Shown: positions 53,642 to 62,662 of the stretch, one piece after another | Position numbering within the stretch: position 1 is the first letter of the stretch | How the letters are laid out: every line of letters begins with the position of its first letter | Assembly: GCF_900119165.1 (NCBI RefSeq) | Contig: NZ_FPJG01000006.1 | Span: forward strand, 1,240,001 to 1,304,000 | Direction of reading: 5' to 3' | DNA: 64,000 nt | Source of the DNA: Amycolatopsis australiensis | GTDB lineage: Bacteria > Actinomycetota > Actinomycetes > Mycobacteriales > Pseudonocardiaceae | Notes under the pieces: generated by a model | Database searches by the model: none | What the model saw: the letters and a program-made list of their open reading frames with translations, nothing else | Told to the model about the DNA's origin: nothing | Program-made: the position numbers and the translations under genes

Positions 53642-54778
53642 TTACCGGCCGAGGAACGCGTGCAGCGACTCGAGCGCGGTGTCGGGCTGGTCGGCGAAGA
53701 AGCCGTCGACCCCGGCCTTCAGGAACGCCGCTTCTTCGGTGAAGACGTCACCGTAGGCGTCCGGCTCGGCCGACGAGCGCAGGTTCGCCGGCAGGAACGG
53801 GTTCTCGTTCCGGAAGGTGTACGGCTGCACCTTCAGCCCGGCCTGGTGCGCGTCGGCCACCAGCGTGGTCGGCGTGCCCAGGTTGTCGTTCTTGTCCCGC
53901 GGGATGACCTGGGCCTTGTCCGGCCCGAGGTACTTCGCGTACTTCGCCACTTCGCGCAGTCCCTGCGGAGTCACGAGGTCGGCGTACGTCCGCTTGTCGC
54001 CCTTCGCGACGAAGTCCGCCGGGGCGCCGGAGGCCGAGGTCAGCTGCAGCAGCGGCGTCCGGAGCTCCTTGTGCAGCGCGACGAGGTTCGACACCTCGAA
54101 CGACTGGATGATCGCCGGCGCGTCCGGCCGGTCGAGGCCGTTGCGCTTGAGGATCGACACCAGCTTCGGCTCGGTCGGGTTGCCGATCGACTGGAAGAAC
54201 GTCGAGTGCTTGACCTCGGGGTAGGTGCCGAGCGTGCGGTGCAGCTCGCGGCCGAGCCGCCGGGTCAGGTCGAGGACTTCCTGGTAGGTGGCGATCTGGT
54301 AGCGGCCGTTGTAGAGCGTGTTGTGCGGCCGGTTCTGCGGGATGCGCTCGACCGCCCGCAGCGTCTTCAGCTCGGCGAGGGTGAAGTCCTGGGTGAACCA
54401 GCCCGTCGTGGCGACGCCGTCGATCACCAGTGTCTTCTTGCGGTTGGCGAACTCGGGGTGCTTGGCGACGTCGGTGGTGCCGCCGATCTCCGGCTCGTGC
54501 CGCGCGACGAGCTGCCCGTCCTTGGTCGGCACGAGGTCGACGTCGACCCAGTCGGCGCCCATCCGGAAGGCGAGCTCGTAGGAGGCGAGCGTGTGCTCCG
54601 GCCGGTACCCGGGCGCGCCGCGGTGTCCGATGATCACGGGGTCATCGTGGCCCCGCCCGTGCGCGGCCGCGTCGGCGGACCCGCTTTCCGACGCGCTCGC
54701 CGACCCGACGGCCAGTCCGGTGACGCTCAGCAACGCCAGTCCCGCCAGTGCCAGGACGCCCACACGTTTGCGCTTCAT
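53642..54778 (-). CDS. secreted glycerophosphodiester phosphodiesterase
   Basis: A 378-aa GDPD family enzyme with a signal peptide ([32 protein letters not shown], cut near residue 29). The catalytic His pair and acidic ligands are in [23 protein letters not shown] and [21 protein letters not shown]; Phe-Phe-Ala-Asp-Gln-Pro near the end matches the family. It cleaves glycerophosphodiesters to glycerol-3-phosphate and an alcohol, scavenging phosphate and glycerol. ATG 54778 follows GAGGT. I looked for a PhoP box and found none. Confidence 0.92.
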   Translation of the reverse strand: MKRKRVGVLALAGLALLSVTGLAVGSASASESGSADAAAHGRGHDDPVIIGHRGAPGYRPEHTLASYELAFRMGADWVDVDLVPTKDGQLVARHEPEIGGTTDVAKHPEFANRKKTLVIDGVATTGWFTQDFTLAELKTLRAVERIPQNRPHNTLYNGRYQIATYQEVLDLTRRLGRELHRTLGTYPEVKHSTFFQSIGNPTEPKLVSILKRNGLDRPDAPAIIQSFEVSNLVALHKELRTPLLQLTSASGAPADFVAKGDKRTYADLVTPQGLREVAKYAKYLGPDKAQVIPRDKNDNLGTPTTLVADAHQAGLKVQPYTFRNENPFLPANLRSSAEPDAYGDVFTEEAAFLKAGVDGFFADQPDTALESLHAFLGR

Positions 54779-55008
54779 CTGGTGACCTCTTTTCACACAG
54801 GGTGTTCCCTGACTACTCGCGCCACCCTCGATGCCGCAAGCGACTCGCGGCGGTACTTCGGTGGTCACGGCGGTGAACGCCACGTGGACTCCTGGCCGGT
54901 TTGCGGCGGATGGGGTTTTCGCGCCGGCTGCACGGTCACCCACGGCGTGCCGGCCCTCACCACCGGTGTCAGCCGGACGGCGAAAGTGTCCGGCGCGAAC
55001 CGGCCGGA

Positions 55009-55014
55009 TACGCT
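55009..55014 (+). promoter_or_regulatory. -10 element, leaderless purD promoter
   Basis: TACGCT ends 7 nt before GTG 55022, with no ribosome site between. The rest of the 243-bp gap to the divergent glycerophosphodiesterase shows no clear operator. Confidence 0.5.
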
Positions 55015-55021
55015 GTGCCGC

Positions 55022-56296
55022 GTGCGCGTACTGGTAATCGGGTCCGGCGCCCGTGAGCATGCACTCGTCCTCGCGGCGTCCGGCGATCCCGCCGTCACCG
55101 CGCTGGCCTGCGCGCCCGGCAATGCCGGGACCGCCGCGATGGCCGAACAGCTCGGCGTCGACGCCGCCGACCCGGAAGCGGTCGCGGCGCTCGCGCGGAG
55201 CTGGGAGGCCGACCTGGTGGTGGTCGGGCCGGAGGTCCCGCTCGTCGCCGGGGTCGCCGACGCCGTCCGCAAGGCGGGCATCGCCTGCTTCGGCCCGTCC
55301 GCCGCGGCCGCCCGCATCGAGGGCTCGAAGGCCTTCGCGAAGGACGTCATGGCCGCCGCGAACGTGCCGACCGCGCGCAGCGAAGTGGTCGACAACCCGG
55401 CCCGCCTCGACGCCGCGCTCGCCCGCTTCGGCCCGACGTACGTCGTCAAGGACGACGGGCTGGCCGCCGGCAAGGGTGTCGTCGTCACCTCCGACGTCGA
55501 CGTCGCCCGCAAGCACGCGATCATGCTCCTCGACGGCGGCCACCCGGTCCTTCTGGAGTCCTTTTTGGACGGTCCGGAGGCCTCGCTGTTCTGCTTCGTC
55601 GACGGCCACACCGTCGTCCCGCTGCTGCCCGCGCAGGACTTCAAGCGCGTCGGCGACGGCGACGCCGGCCCGAACACCGGCGGCATGGGCGCGTACGCGC
55701 CGTTGCCGTGGGCGCCCGAAAACCTCGTCGACGAGCTGGTCGAGAAGGTCGTCCAGCCGGTCGCCGACGAGCTGGTGAACCGGGGCGCGCCGTTCTCCGG
55801 CCTGCTCTACGCCGGGCTCGCGCTGACCTCCGAAGGCCCGCAGGTCATCGAGTTCAACTGCCGCTTCGGCGACCCGGAGACCCAGGTCGTGCTGGCGCTG
55901 CTGCGCACCCCGATCGCCGGGCTGATGCACGCCACCGCCACCGGCAAGCTCGCCGAGCACCCGCCGCTGGAGTGGGCGAACGGCGCCGCGGTCACCGTCG
56001 TGATCGCCGCCGACGGCTACCCGGGCAAGCCGCGCACCGGCGACGTCATCACCGGCGCCGAACTGGAAGGCGTGCTGCACGCCGGCACCCGCCGCCGGGA
56101 CGACGGCGCCGTCGTCTCCGCCGGCGGCCGCGTGCTGTCGGTCGTCGGCACCGGCAAGACGCTCAAGTCGGCGCGCAAGCACGCCTACGAGATCGTCGAG
56201 AAGGTCCACCTCGCGGGCTCGCACCACCGCACCGACATCGCGCTGAAGGCGGCGAACGGCGAGATCAGCGCCCCGGGGGCGAAACAGCGCGCCTGA
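55022..56296 (+). CDS. purD: phosphoribosylamine-glycine ligase
   Basis: A 424-aa ATP-grasp ligase joining glycine to 5-phosphoribosylamine, step 2 of purine synthesis. Motifs: [12 protein letters not shown] at the start, [65 protein letters not shown] and [20 protein letters not shown] 55022 is the family N-terminus; the frame open to 53519 is an antisense shadow of neighbouring genes. It shares its pathway with purA in this window but is not in an operon with it. The type VII cassette begins 121 bp downstream on the same strand. Confidence 0.96.
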   Translation: MRVLVIGSGAREHALVLAASGDPAVTALACAPGNAGTAAMAEQLGVDAADPEAVAALARSWEADLVVVGPEVPLVAGVADAVRKAGIACFGPSAAAARIEGSKAFAKDVMAAANVPTARSEVVDNPARLDAALARFGPTYVVKDDGLAAGKGVVVTSDVDVARKHAIMLLDGGHPVLLESFLDGPEASLFCFVDGHTVVPLLPAQDFKRVGDGDAGPNTGGMGAYAPLPWAPENLVDELVEKVVQPVADELVNRGAPFSGLLYAGLALTSEGPQVIEFNCRFGDPETQVVLALLRTPIAGLMHATATGKLAEHPPLEWANGAAVTVVIAADGYPGKPRTGDVITGAELEGVLHAGTRRRDDGAVVSAGGRVLSVVGTGKTLKSARKHAYEIVEKVHLAGSHHRTDIALKAANGEISAPGAKQRA

Positions 56297-56417
56297 TCCA
56301 CGGATCGGGGAACCGGCCGGGCACGCTCTCCGTCAAAACTCAGGCTGCCGCCACACCGGCGTTGGTAGCCTCGACGGGAGCCGGCCGGTCACTGTCCGTA
56401 TGACGTCAGGGGAGAGC

Positions 56418-56798
56418 ATGTCAGGACCCTCGTACGACCTCAGCTCGGCCGTCCCGGTGGCACCGGCCGCCGCGGACGTCCTGGTCCACCCGGACAAGCT
56501 GCTCGACGTCGCCCGGATCGTCGAAGAGCAGGCCAACGCCCTCGAAGACCAGCTGCTGACCAAGCTCGGGCAGCTGCGCATCGACGCGCCGTCGGCCGAC
56601 GTGATCAGCACCCAAGCGATCCAGGCGTGGAACACCCTGATCGCCGACGGCGACCGCTCCTACGCCGGCCAGGTCCGCGAGTACGTCGCCGGGCTGAAGC
56701 GGCTGGTGTCGCAGCTGCGGGACGCGGCGAAGGACTACCAGGTCAGCGACGAGGAGAAGGCGGCGGTGTTCGGTGACCGCGGCAAGCACGGTGCGTAA
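56418..56798 (+). CDS. type VII secretion-associated PE/WXG100-like small protein
   Basis: A 126-aa helical protein. Helix 1 spans about residues 25-50 (HPDKLLDVARIVEEQANALEDQLLTKL), and helix 2 about 66-106 (TQAIQAWNTLIADGDRSYAGQVREYVAGLKRLVSQL). Between them lies AIQAWN (Trp71), like the Trp of WXG100 hairpins; Tyr107-x3-Asp111 (YQVSD) is the YxxxD/E type VII export signal just after helix 2. ATG 56418 follows GGGGAG. First gene of the cassette; likely exported, perhaps as the partner of the PPE-like protein two genes on. Its end overlaps the lipoprotein gene by 26 bp. Confidence 0.72.
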   Translation: MSGPSYDLSSAVPVAPAAADVLVHPDKLLDVARIVEEQANALEDQLLTKLGQLRIDAPSADVISTQAIQAWNTLIADGDRSYAGQVREYVAGLKRLVSQLRDAAKDYQVSDEEKAAVFGDRGKHGA

Positions 56799-57390
56799 CC
56801 GGAGGTTGCGGGTCACCGGGGGCGTGCTCGCGACCGCGGCGCTCGCCGGCTGCTCGGCGGGCACGGCGGGCACCGCCTACCCGGTCGAGACGGCCGCGAC
56901 CGCGGCGTCGCAGAGCGCCAAGGCGGCCCAGCTGCCGCAGCGGCCCGCCGAGCTGCCGCTCGCCGGCGTCAACCTGTGCGAGGTCTTCCCGCAGGTGCAG
57001 CTCGACGCGCTGAAGATCACGAGCGTGCCACGGGAGGCACCGCCCGAAGACGGCCCGACCTGCGTGTTCGACGCCGACGGCGCCGAGCCGATGCACTCCT
57101 ACCACGTGCGGGCGGTCCCGGCGGACCTCGGCGAGTGGATCACCGGCGCCCGCAAGAAGAACAGCATGACCACCGAGCCGAAGACGATCGGCGGTTACCC
57201 GGCGCTGACGAACTACCGCGCGGCCGGCGACCCGGCCGACTGCGAGACCCTCGTCGGCGTCGCGCGGGGCCAGACGCTGGCCGTCCAGACGTTCGCCATC
57301 ACCCGCGGCAAGCTCACGCAGCCGCAGCTGTGCGACATGTCGGCGCACGCCGCCGACCTGGCGCTGCAGTCCCTGAAAGCACGCAACTAG
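56773..57390 (+). CDS. DUF3558 domain lipoprotein
   Basis: A 205-aa secreted lipoprotein with lipobox LAGC (Cys27) after RNRRLRVTGGVLATAA. The mature domain contains NLCEVFPQVQLDAL, PTCVFDADG, and four more Cys consistent with two disulfides, matching the DUF3558 family of mycobacterial-type lipoproteins. DUF3558 genes are often found near ESX loci in actinobacteria, as here. GTG 56773 lies inside the upstream gene; GTG 56791 is an alternative with a more compact signal peptide. Function unknown; a surface accessory to type VII export is inference. Confidence 0.8.
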   Translation: MTAASTVRNRRLRVTGGVLATAALAGCSAGTAGTAYPVETAATAASQSAKAAQLPQRPAELPLAGVNLCEVFPQVQLDALKITSVPREAPPEDGPTCVFDADGAEPMHSYHVRAVPADLGEWITGARKKNSMTTEPKTIGGYPALTNYRAAGDPADCETLVGVARGQTLAVQTFAITRGKLTQPQLCDMSAHAADLALQSLKARN

Positions 57391-57399
57391 GGAGGGCGC

Positions 57400-58986
57400 G
57401 TGGAATTCTCCGAGCTCGCGGCCGGCATCCGGAACCACCGGTTCGACGGCTGGACCAACACCGCGATCGCCGACCAGATCACGCGGATGATCAACGGCGA
57501 CGGCACCGGCAGCATCGGCACCGCCGTCGACGCGCTGAAGGCCGTCGCGACCGCCCTCGCCCACACCGACCAGACGCTGCGCGCGCAGCTGCTGAAGCTC
57601 GGTGTCGAGTGGCAGAGCCAGGCCGGGGGCGCGGCCAGCCAGGTGCTGACCGAGCAGGCCGGGTTCTCCCAGGACGCCACCGCGAAGGTCGCGCACGCCG
57701 CGGAAATGGTGTTCGAGCAGGGCGAAGCCTTCAACCGGACCAAGTACAAGCTGCCGGACGCCGAGACGGTCCGGAAGGGCGCGGGCGGCTACACCCTCAC
57801 CGACGGCCTGCTGCTCAGCCTGATCGGCTTCGAGACCGACCACGCCCGGCAGGTCGAGGCGGCCAACAACGCCAAGGCGCAGGCGCAGCAGGCGCTGAAC
57901 GAATACGCCCAGGAGAGTGGCTCCAACCTGCTCTCGACGCAGTCGCTGTCCGATCCCGAGTCGCTGAAGCTGGCCGCGCCCGGGGTCACGCCGGGCGTGC
58001 TGGACGTCGCCGGGGCCGCCGTCGCGGTGACGCCGGACGGTGGTGTGCGGCCGGCTTCGGACAAGGTCCGTTCGGTGCACGTCGACCCGCCGGTGGTGCA
58101 GCCGGTGTCGCACACCGTCCACGCCGACCCGCCGACCCCGGTCTACGGCGTCGCGGCGCAGCAGCAGCCCTCCCGCGCCGCCGCGCCGCCGCCACGGCAG
58201 ACCGGCGGGGGCGTCGCGCCCGCCCAGCACACGACGCCGAGTTCAGTGACGACGCCGTCGGGCGTGAAGCCGGCGGCGCCGTCGCCCGGCCCGGGCTGGG
58301 TGAACGGTCCCGGCCGCGGCACGTCGTCCGGCGACTCCAGCCGGTTCACCCCGGGACCCGCGACCGGCGGCAGCGGCGACCAGTTCGCTCCGCCGGGCGC
58401 ACCGGGCGCACCGGGACCGTTGCCGCCCGGCTCGTCACCGGCGACGGCGCCGATCAAGTCGCTCGGCGGCGGGGGCGGTGGCGCGCCGGGTGGGTCGACC
58501 GGCGTCGACAGCTCGCCCGGCCGTGGCCCGGACGGGCTGCTGGGCAAGGGCCGCACGGTCGGCGCCATGCCGCAGGCGCCGCTGCCGCCCGGCCAGTTCA
58601 CGGCCGAACGCGGCTTCGCGGCCAAGCCCGGCGCGACGCCGGGTGAGCTGGGCGCGGGCGCGGCGGCGGTCGGCGCGGGCGCGGCCGGCGGCGCGCTGAG
58701 CGGCGACAAGGAACGTCAGCGGCGAGAGAAGAACCAGCCGAAGGGCCCGGTGCGGCCGCTGCCGGTCGGCGAGCTGCCCGAGGAGGAGGCCGCCGCGCTG
58801 CGGAAGCGAGAACAGATCAGCCCCAAGCAGCAGTCCGGCGAGGCGAAGTTCCTTTCGGAAGCGGCCCCGCAGGAGGAGGACGCCGAGCACATCCGCCGTT
58901 ACGGCGTCGACGACCAGGACCTGTTCGCCGACCAGCGGATGGTTTCTCCCGACGTGATCGGCGACCACGGCGGGGATGTGCGCTGA
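57400..58986 (+). CDS. PPE domain-like type VII secretion substrate with Pro/Gly-rich tail
   Basis: A 528-aa protein. Residues 1-175 are alpha-helical and contain W71QSQAGGAAS, matching the WxG-type turn of PPE/WXG100 hairpins (GVEWQSQAGGAAS), and the pair RQVEAANNAKAQAQQALNEYAQES. The middle (about 215-400) is disordered and rich in Pro, Gly and Ala. The C-terminal 40 residues (AEHIRRYGVDDQDLFADQ) recur in actinobacterial PPE-domain proteins. No canonical Pro-Pro-Glu or YxxxD is visible. GTG 57400 has GGAGG. Followed by its likely EspG chaperone, 2 bp away. Confidence 0.8.
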   Translation: MEFSELAAGIRNHRFDGWTNTAIADQITRMINGDGTGSIGTAVDALKAVATALAHTDQTLRAQLLKLGVEWQSQAGGAASQVLTEQAGFSQDATAKVAHAAEMVFEQGEAFNRTKYKLPDAETVRKGAGGYTLTDGLLLSLIGFETDHARQVEAANNAKAQAQQALNEYAQESGSNLLSTQSLSDPESLKLAAPGVTPGVLDVAGAAVAVTPDGGVRPASDKVRSVHVDPPVVQPVSHTVHADPPTPVYGVAAQQQPSRAAAPPPRQTGGGVAPAQHTTPSSVTTPSGVKPAAPSPGPGWVNGPGRGTSSGDSSRFTPGPATGGSGDQFAPPGAPGAPGPLPPGSSPATAPIKSLGGGGGGAPGGSTGVDSSPGRGPDGLLGKGRTVGAMPQAPLPPGQFTAERGFAAKPGATPGELGAGAAAVGAGAAGGALSGDKERQRREKNQPKGPVRPLPVGELPEEEAAALRKREQISPKQQSGEAKFLSEAAPQEEDAEHIRRYGVDDQDLFADQRMVSPDVIGDHGGDVR

Positions 58987-58988
58987 CC

Positions 58989-59747
58989 GTGTCGCTGATG
59001 CTTTCGGTGCGTGAGTTCGACGTGCTCTGGGAGTCGCTGGACCTGCCCCGCCGGCACGTCGCGATCGACGTGCCGAGCGAGGGCACCACGCGCACCGAGC
59101 GGCAGGAGCTGGTGGAGTCGGCCTGGGCGTCGCTGGGCGAGCGGCGGCTGGCCCGCAACCGCCGGGTGTCCGGCGAGGTGGCCGACCTGCTGCACCTGCT
59201 GGCCCGGCCGCGGTTCGGGGTGGACGTGTGGGTGTGGGCCGAACGCGAGATCCGCGGCCGCGCGGTGAGCGCCGGTAGCCAGGCGGTGCTGGCGGTGGTG
59301 GACCACGGCGAGGTCTGGCTGATCCCGGCCACGGACGACGGCCTCCCGGAGGCGGCGGTCTCGGTGGCGGGCGAGCTGGGCCCGGGCATCGGCCAGACGG
59401 TGAGCATCCCGTACGAAGTCCTCCGTTCGGCGGACGCGGCGGCGAAGGGCGACGCGAAGGCGCTGGTGACGGCGCTGGAGGACCGGGGCGTGGCGTTGTT
59501 CCAGGCCCAGGAGCTGTCGGGGATGCTGCTGGGCCAGGAAGCCCGCGGCCAGTTCGGCGCGGAACGCGTCGGCCGCGACGGAGTGGTCCACCGGGCGGGC
59601 CGCGTGGTGGCCTTCTTCGACACGGACGCGGGAAGGTACCTGTTCCAGGTGGCGAAGGACCGCGAAGGCCGCGAGTGGGCGACGGTCACCCCGGCGGACA
59701 ACACCCTGCTGGCGACGAGGATCCGCGAGCTGATGGCGGAGGCCTGA
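58989..59747 (+). CDS. EspG family ESX secretion-associated chaperone
   Basis: A 252-aa protein of the EspG fold: LMLSVREFDVLWESLDLPRRH at the N-terminus, LARPRFGVDVWVWAEREIRGRAVSAGSQAVLAVV and GRVVAFFDTDAGRYLFQVAKDREGREWATVTPAD at the C-terminus. EspG proteins bind the tip of PPE proteins in the cytoplasm and keep them soluble for the type VII machinery. It follows the PPE-like gene with a 2-bp gap, the usual arrangement. GTG 58989 start. No eccC/eccD-type gene is within the window, so the cognate secretion system must be encoded elsewhere. Confidence 0.85.
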   Translation: MSLMLSVREFDVLWESLDLPRRHVAIDVPSEGTTRTERQELVESAWASLGERRLARNRRVSGEVADLLHLLARPRFGVDVWVWAEREIRGRAVSAGSQAVLAVVDHGEVWLIPATDDGLPEAAVSVAGELGPGIGQTVSIPYEVLRSADAAAKGDAKALVTALEDRGVALFQAQELSGMLLGQEARGQFGAERVGRDGVVHRAGRVVAFFDTDAGRYLFQVAKDREGREWATVTPADNTLLATRIRELMAEA

Positions 59748-59882
59748 GCTCCGCCGGGTGGAAGTTGCCGGAGATCCCGTACGCGCGACCTCGGTGAAGT
59801 CATAAAGTAAGCGCGGGAACCGTCCTGGTCATCGCGACGTCTGACCGGGCGGACACAAGTTTTCCGAAGGGGATGACGAACC

Positions 59883-60194
59883 GTGCCTGTCTACGACCCG
59901 GACTCGATGGCCATCGCGGCCGGCCAGGTGGAGAAGCTCAAGGACGAGTTCGAAAAGTCCAAGCAGAAGGTCACCGGGCTGGACCACGAGAAGGAAAGCC
60001 CCTTCGGCGGGATGGACGCGACGGGCGACGCCCACAGCGCGGTCGGGAAGTTCAAGGACGGCGTGCACAGCCAGTTCGACGCCGCGGGCAAGCACATGGA
60101 GGCGCTGGGGTTCGCCATGCGCAAGGCCGCGGGGCTGGTGACCGAGACCGACCAGGTCGGCGCGAGCGACCTCACCCTCCACGTCGACAAGTGA
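59883..60194 (+). CDS. WXG100-like small helical protein lacking the Trp-x-Gly
   Basis: A 103-aa protein with two predicted helices (about 10-33, AAGQVEKLKDEFEKSKQKVTGL, and 48-80) joined by SPFGGMDATGD, where WXG100 proteins have W-x-G; here Phe41-Gly-Gly replaces it. Length and hairpin resemble ESAT-6/CFP-10 family proteins. No YxxxD/E signal is visible at the C-terminus. A 135-bp gap upstream contains TAAAGT (a possible -10), so this may begin a second transcript. It lies 20 bp before the WXG100-transglycosylase gene, so it may be that protein's export partner. Confidence 0.65.
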   Translation: MPVYDPDSMAIAAGQVEKLKDEFEKSKQKVTGLDHEKESPFGGMDATGDAHSAVGKFKDGVHSQFDAAGKHMEALGFAMRKAAGLVTETDQVGASDLTLHVDK

Positions 60195-60214
60195 ACTGAG
60201 CAGGGGGCACGACA

Positions 60215-61351
60215 GTGGCTTTGACTTCGAAGGGTGCCGGGGAACCGGACAATTGGCACGACTTCATGCAGAAGGTCGAGCAGGTCGAGAAAGTCGACCT
60301 GACCAAGATTTCGGCGGCGGCGGCGCAGTTCCGCGAGGCGGGCAAGAACGCCGGCGACCACAATGCCGCGCTGAAGAATTCGACCGACGCGCTCAACGGC
60401 GGTGTCTGGGCCGGTCCGGCCGCCGACCAGTTCTTCACCTACGTCCGCCAGGTGCGGGACGCCGGCACGAAGGTGCAGACCCACCTCGAGGACGTCGCCA
60501 AGGACCTCGACAACCTCGCGTCGACCCTCGACCAGATCAAGAAGAACGTCGGCGACAAGCAGCTGGCCGCGGAGAAGGCGGTCAACGCCCGCAACGAGCA
60601 GGCCCAGAACGACATGGACGCGGCGAACCGGGCGGCCGCCGAGCACGAAAAGGACTCGAGCAAGCCCGCGCCCAGCCCGACCGCCGCGGAGATCCTGGCG
60701 AAGGCGAAGGCGGACATCCACACGATCACCGCCGGCTTCGACGGGGACGTGACCGGCCTGCAGACCCAGGCCGACACCGCGATCAAGGCGTCGCAGCAGC
60801 TGATGTCCCAGCAGATCGAGGGCGGCTACGACCAGGTCCCGCTGCCGAGCAGCTCCGCGTCCGCGCCGAAGAGCACGGGCGGCATCCACAGCAACGGCTC
60901 CTCCGGCTACCACGGCGGCGGAGGTGGCGGTGGTGGTGGTGGAGGCGGCGGCGGCCTCGGCCCGAGCGGCGGCCCGCCGTCCTCGCCGCCGCCGGGGAAC
61001 GTGCAGCAGTGGATCCAGGAGGCCCTCAAGGCGCTCCAGGCCGCCGGGGTGCCCGTCACCGATGCCGACATCCCCAAGATCTGGGCGATCATCCAGCACG
61101 AGTCCGGCGGGAACCCCAACGCCATCAACAACTGGGACTCCAACGCGGCCGCCGGGCACCCCTCCAAGGGGCTCATGCAGTGCATCGACTCGACGTTCAA
61201 CGCCCACAAGCTGCCCGGGCACGACAACATCTACAACCCGGTCGACAACATCATCGCCGGGGTGCGGTACTCCTTCGACCGGTACGGCAGCCTCGACAAC
61301 GTGCCGGGCATCAAGGCCATGGCCCACGGCGGCGCCTACCGCGGTTACTGA
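60215..61351 (+). CDS. WXG100-lytic transglycosylase fusion (type VII-exported cell wall hydrolase)
   Basis: A 378-aa two-domain protein. Residues 30-110 form a WXG100-like hairpin (GVWAGPAADQFF, Trp65-Ala-Gly67), followed by a coiled coil (115-205) and a disordered linker with a run of Gly at 234-247. Residues 263-378 are an SLT domain: AIIQHESGGNPNAINNWDSNA carries catalytic Glu296, then GLMQCIDSTF and NPVDNIIAGVRYSFDRYG. It should cut the peptidoglycan glycan strand. No Sec signal peptide is present, so export through a type VII system is the natural explanation. GTG 60215. A hairpin terminator follows. Confidence 0.87.
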   Translation: MALTSKGAGEPDNWHDFMQKVEQVEKVDLTKISAAAAQFREAGKNAGDHNAALKNSTDALNGGVWAGPAADQFFTYVRQVRDAGTKVQTHLEDVAKDLDNLASTLDQIKKNVGDKQLAAEKAVNARNEQAQNDMDAANRAAAEHEKDSSKPAPSPTAAEILAKAKADIHTITAGFDGDVTGLQTQADTAIKASQQLMSQQIEGGYDQVPLPSSSASAPKSTGGIHSNGSSGYHGGGGGGGGGGGGGGLGPSGGPPSSPPPGNVQQWIQEALKALQAAGVPVTDADIPKIWAIIQHESGGNPNAINNWDSNAAAGHPSKGLMQCIDSTFNAHKLPGHDNIYNPVDNIIAGVRYSFDRYGSLDNVPGIKAMAHGGAYRGY

Positions 61352-61359
61352 GCGGCCGC

Positions 61360-61383
61360 GCGGCCAGGCACTAGCCTGGCCGC
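61360..61383 (+). terminator. terminator hairpin abutting the aminotransferase start
   Basis: GCGGCCAGGC (61360-61369) pairs exactly with GCCTGGCCGC (61374-61383) around ACTA. It begins 9 bp past the transglycosylase stop and ends directly before ATG 61384. It also contains a -10 element, TAGCCT. Confidence 0.7.
61372..61377 (+). promoter_or_regulatory. -10 element inside the terminator, leaderless aminotransferase promoter
   Basis: TAGCCT ends 6 nt before ATG 61384. The promoter of one gene is thus embedded in the terminator of the previous one. Confidence 0.45.
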
Positions 61384-62562
61384 ATGGTCGACCTCGGAGC
61401 CTTCGCCGGGCCGGCGCTGCGTGCCGGCGTCCCGCCCTTCCACGTCATGGACGTCCTCTCCGCGGCCGGCGCGCGGCAGCGCAGCCACGGCGACCTCGTG
61501 TCGCTCGCCGCCGGGCAGCCGTCCGCGCCCGCGCCGAAGCCTGTCCTCGAAGCGGCTGAACAGGCGCTGCGGGACTCCACCCTCGGTTACACCGAGCAGC
61601 TCGGCATCCCCGAGCTGCGGGCCGCCGTCGCCGGGCACTACCAGCGGAAATACGGTCTGGACGTGAACGCGCAGGACGTCGTGCTGACCACCGGGTCCTC
61701 CGGCGGCTTCCTGCTGTCGTTCCTCAGCGCCTTCGATCCCGGCGCGAAGGTCGCCATGGCCCGGCCCGGCTACCCGGCCTACCGGAACCTGCTGTCCGTT
61801 CTCGGCTGCGAGGTCGTCGAGTTCGCCACGACCGCCGAGACGAACTTCCAGCCCACCGTCGAGCTGCTCGACCGGCTGGGCCCGATCGACGGGCTGATCG
61901 TCGCCAGCCCCAGCAACCCCACCGGCACCGTGCTGCCGCCGGGGGAGCTCGCCGCGATCACCGGCTGGTGCTCGTCGCACGGCGTGCAGCTGATCAGCGA
62001 CGAGATCTACCACGGCATCTCCTACGGCGCCGAGCTCGACTGCGCGTGGCAGTTCGGCCGCGAGCCACTCGTGCTGGGCAGCTTCTCGAAGTACTTCGCG
62101 ATGACCGGCTGGCGGCTCGGCTGGATGCTCGTGCCGCAGCGCCTCCACCGCGCGGTCGACGTCCTGACCGGCAACTTCACCATCTGTCCGCCCGCGGTTT
62201 CGCAGTACGCCGCGCTCGCCGCCTTCACGCCGGAGGCATACGCCGAGGCCGACGCGCACGTCGAGCGGTACCGCGCCAACCGTGACCGCCTCTTCGCCGG
62301 TCTCAAGCGCATCGGCCTCGGCAAGCTCGCCCCCGCCGACGGCGCCTTCTACGCGTACGCCGACGTCAGCGAGTACACCGAGGACAGCCTGAGCTGGTGC
62401 CAGCGCCTGCTCGCCGACACCGGCCTCGCGATCACGCCCGGGGTCGACTTCGACCCGGTCGATGGCGGCAAGTACGTGCGGTTTTCGTTCGCCGGCAGCG
62501 CCGAGGACATCGACGAAGGCGTCCGGCGGCTGGGCGCCTGGCTCGGCCAGGGGGAACCCTGA
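61384..62562 (+). CDS. class I/II pyridoxal phosphate-dependent aminotransferase
   Basis: A 392-aa fold-type I aminotransferase: SPSNPTGT (Asn178), ISDEIYHGISY (Asp206, Tyr209), and SFSKYFAMTGWRLGW with the PLP Lys236 and a phosphate-binding Arg. It resembles AspC/AlaA-like enzymes of broad amino acid specificity. It does not appear to belong to the type VII cassette. The immediate -10 element and lack of a ribosome site support ATG 61384. Confidence 0.9.
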   Translation: MVDLGAFAGPALRAGVPPFHVMDVLSAAGARQRSHGDLVSLAAGQPSAPAPKPVLEAAEQALRDSTLGYTEQLGIPELRAAVAGHYQRKYGLDVNAQDVVLTTGSSGGFLLSFLSAFDPGAKVAMARPGYPAYRNLLSVLGCEVVEFATTAETNFQPTVELLDRLGPIDGLIVASPSNPTGTVLPPGELAAITGWCSSHGVQLISDEIYHGISYGAELDCAWQFGREPLVLGSFSKYFAMTGWRLGWMLVPQRLHRAVDVLTGNFTICPPAVSQYAALAAFTPEAYAEADAHVERYRANRDRLFAGLKRIGLGKLAPADGAFYAYADVSEYTEDSLSWCQRLLADTGLAITPGVDFDPVDGGKYVRFSFAGSAEDIDEGVRRLGAWLGQGEP

Positions 62563-62662
62563 TTCATCCCTGAACGTTGGCTCGACGAGGGGAGTTTCAC
62601 CGCCGGAGATGGCACATTGGAGTCACCGGGCCGGTGGGGCCACGGGAGCAATCGGAGGAGCC

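Noticed and set aside
54779..55021. PhoP box upstream of the glycerophosphodiesterase gene
   Set aside because: No pair of GTTCACC-type direct repeats could be found, despite the phosphate-scavenging role.
60913..60960. Gly-codon repeat as a sequencing artefact or frameshift
   Set aside because: The frame stays open into a good SLT domain and the run acts as a normal interdomain linker.
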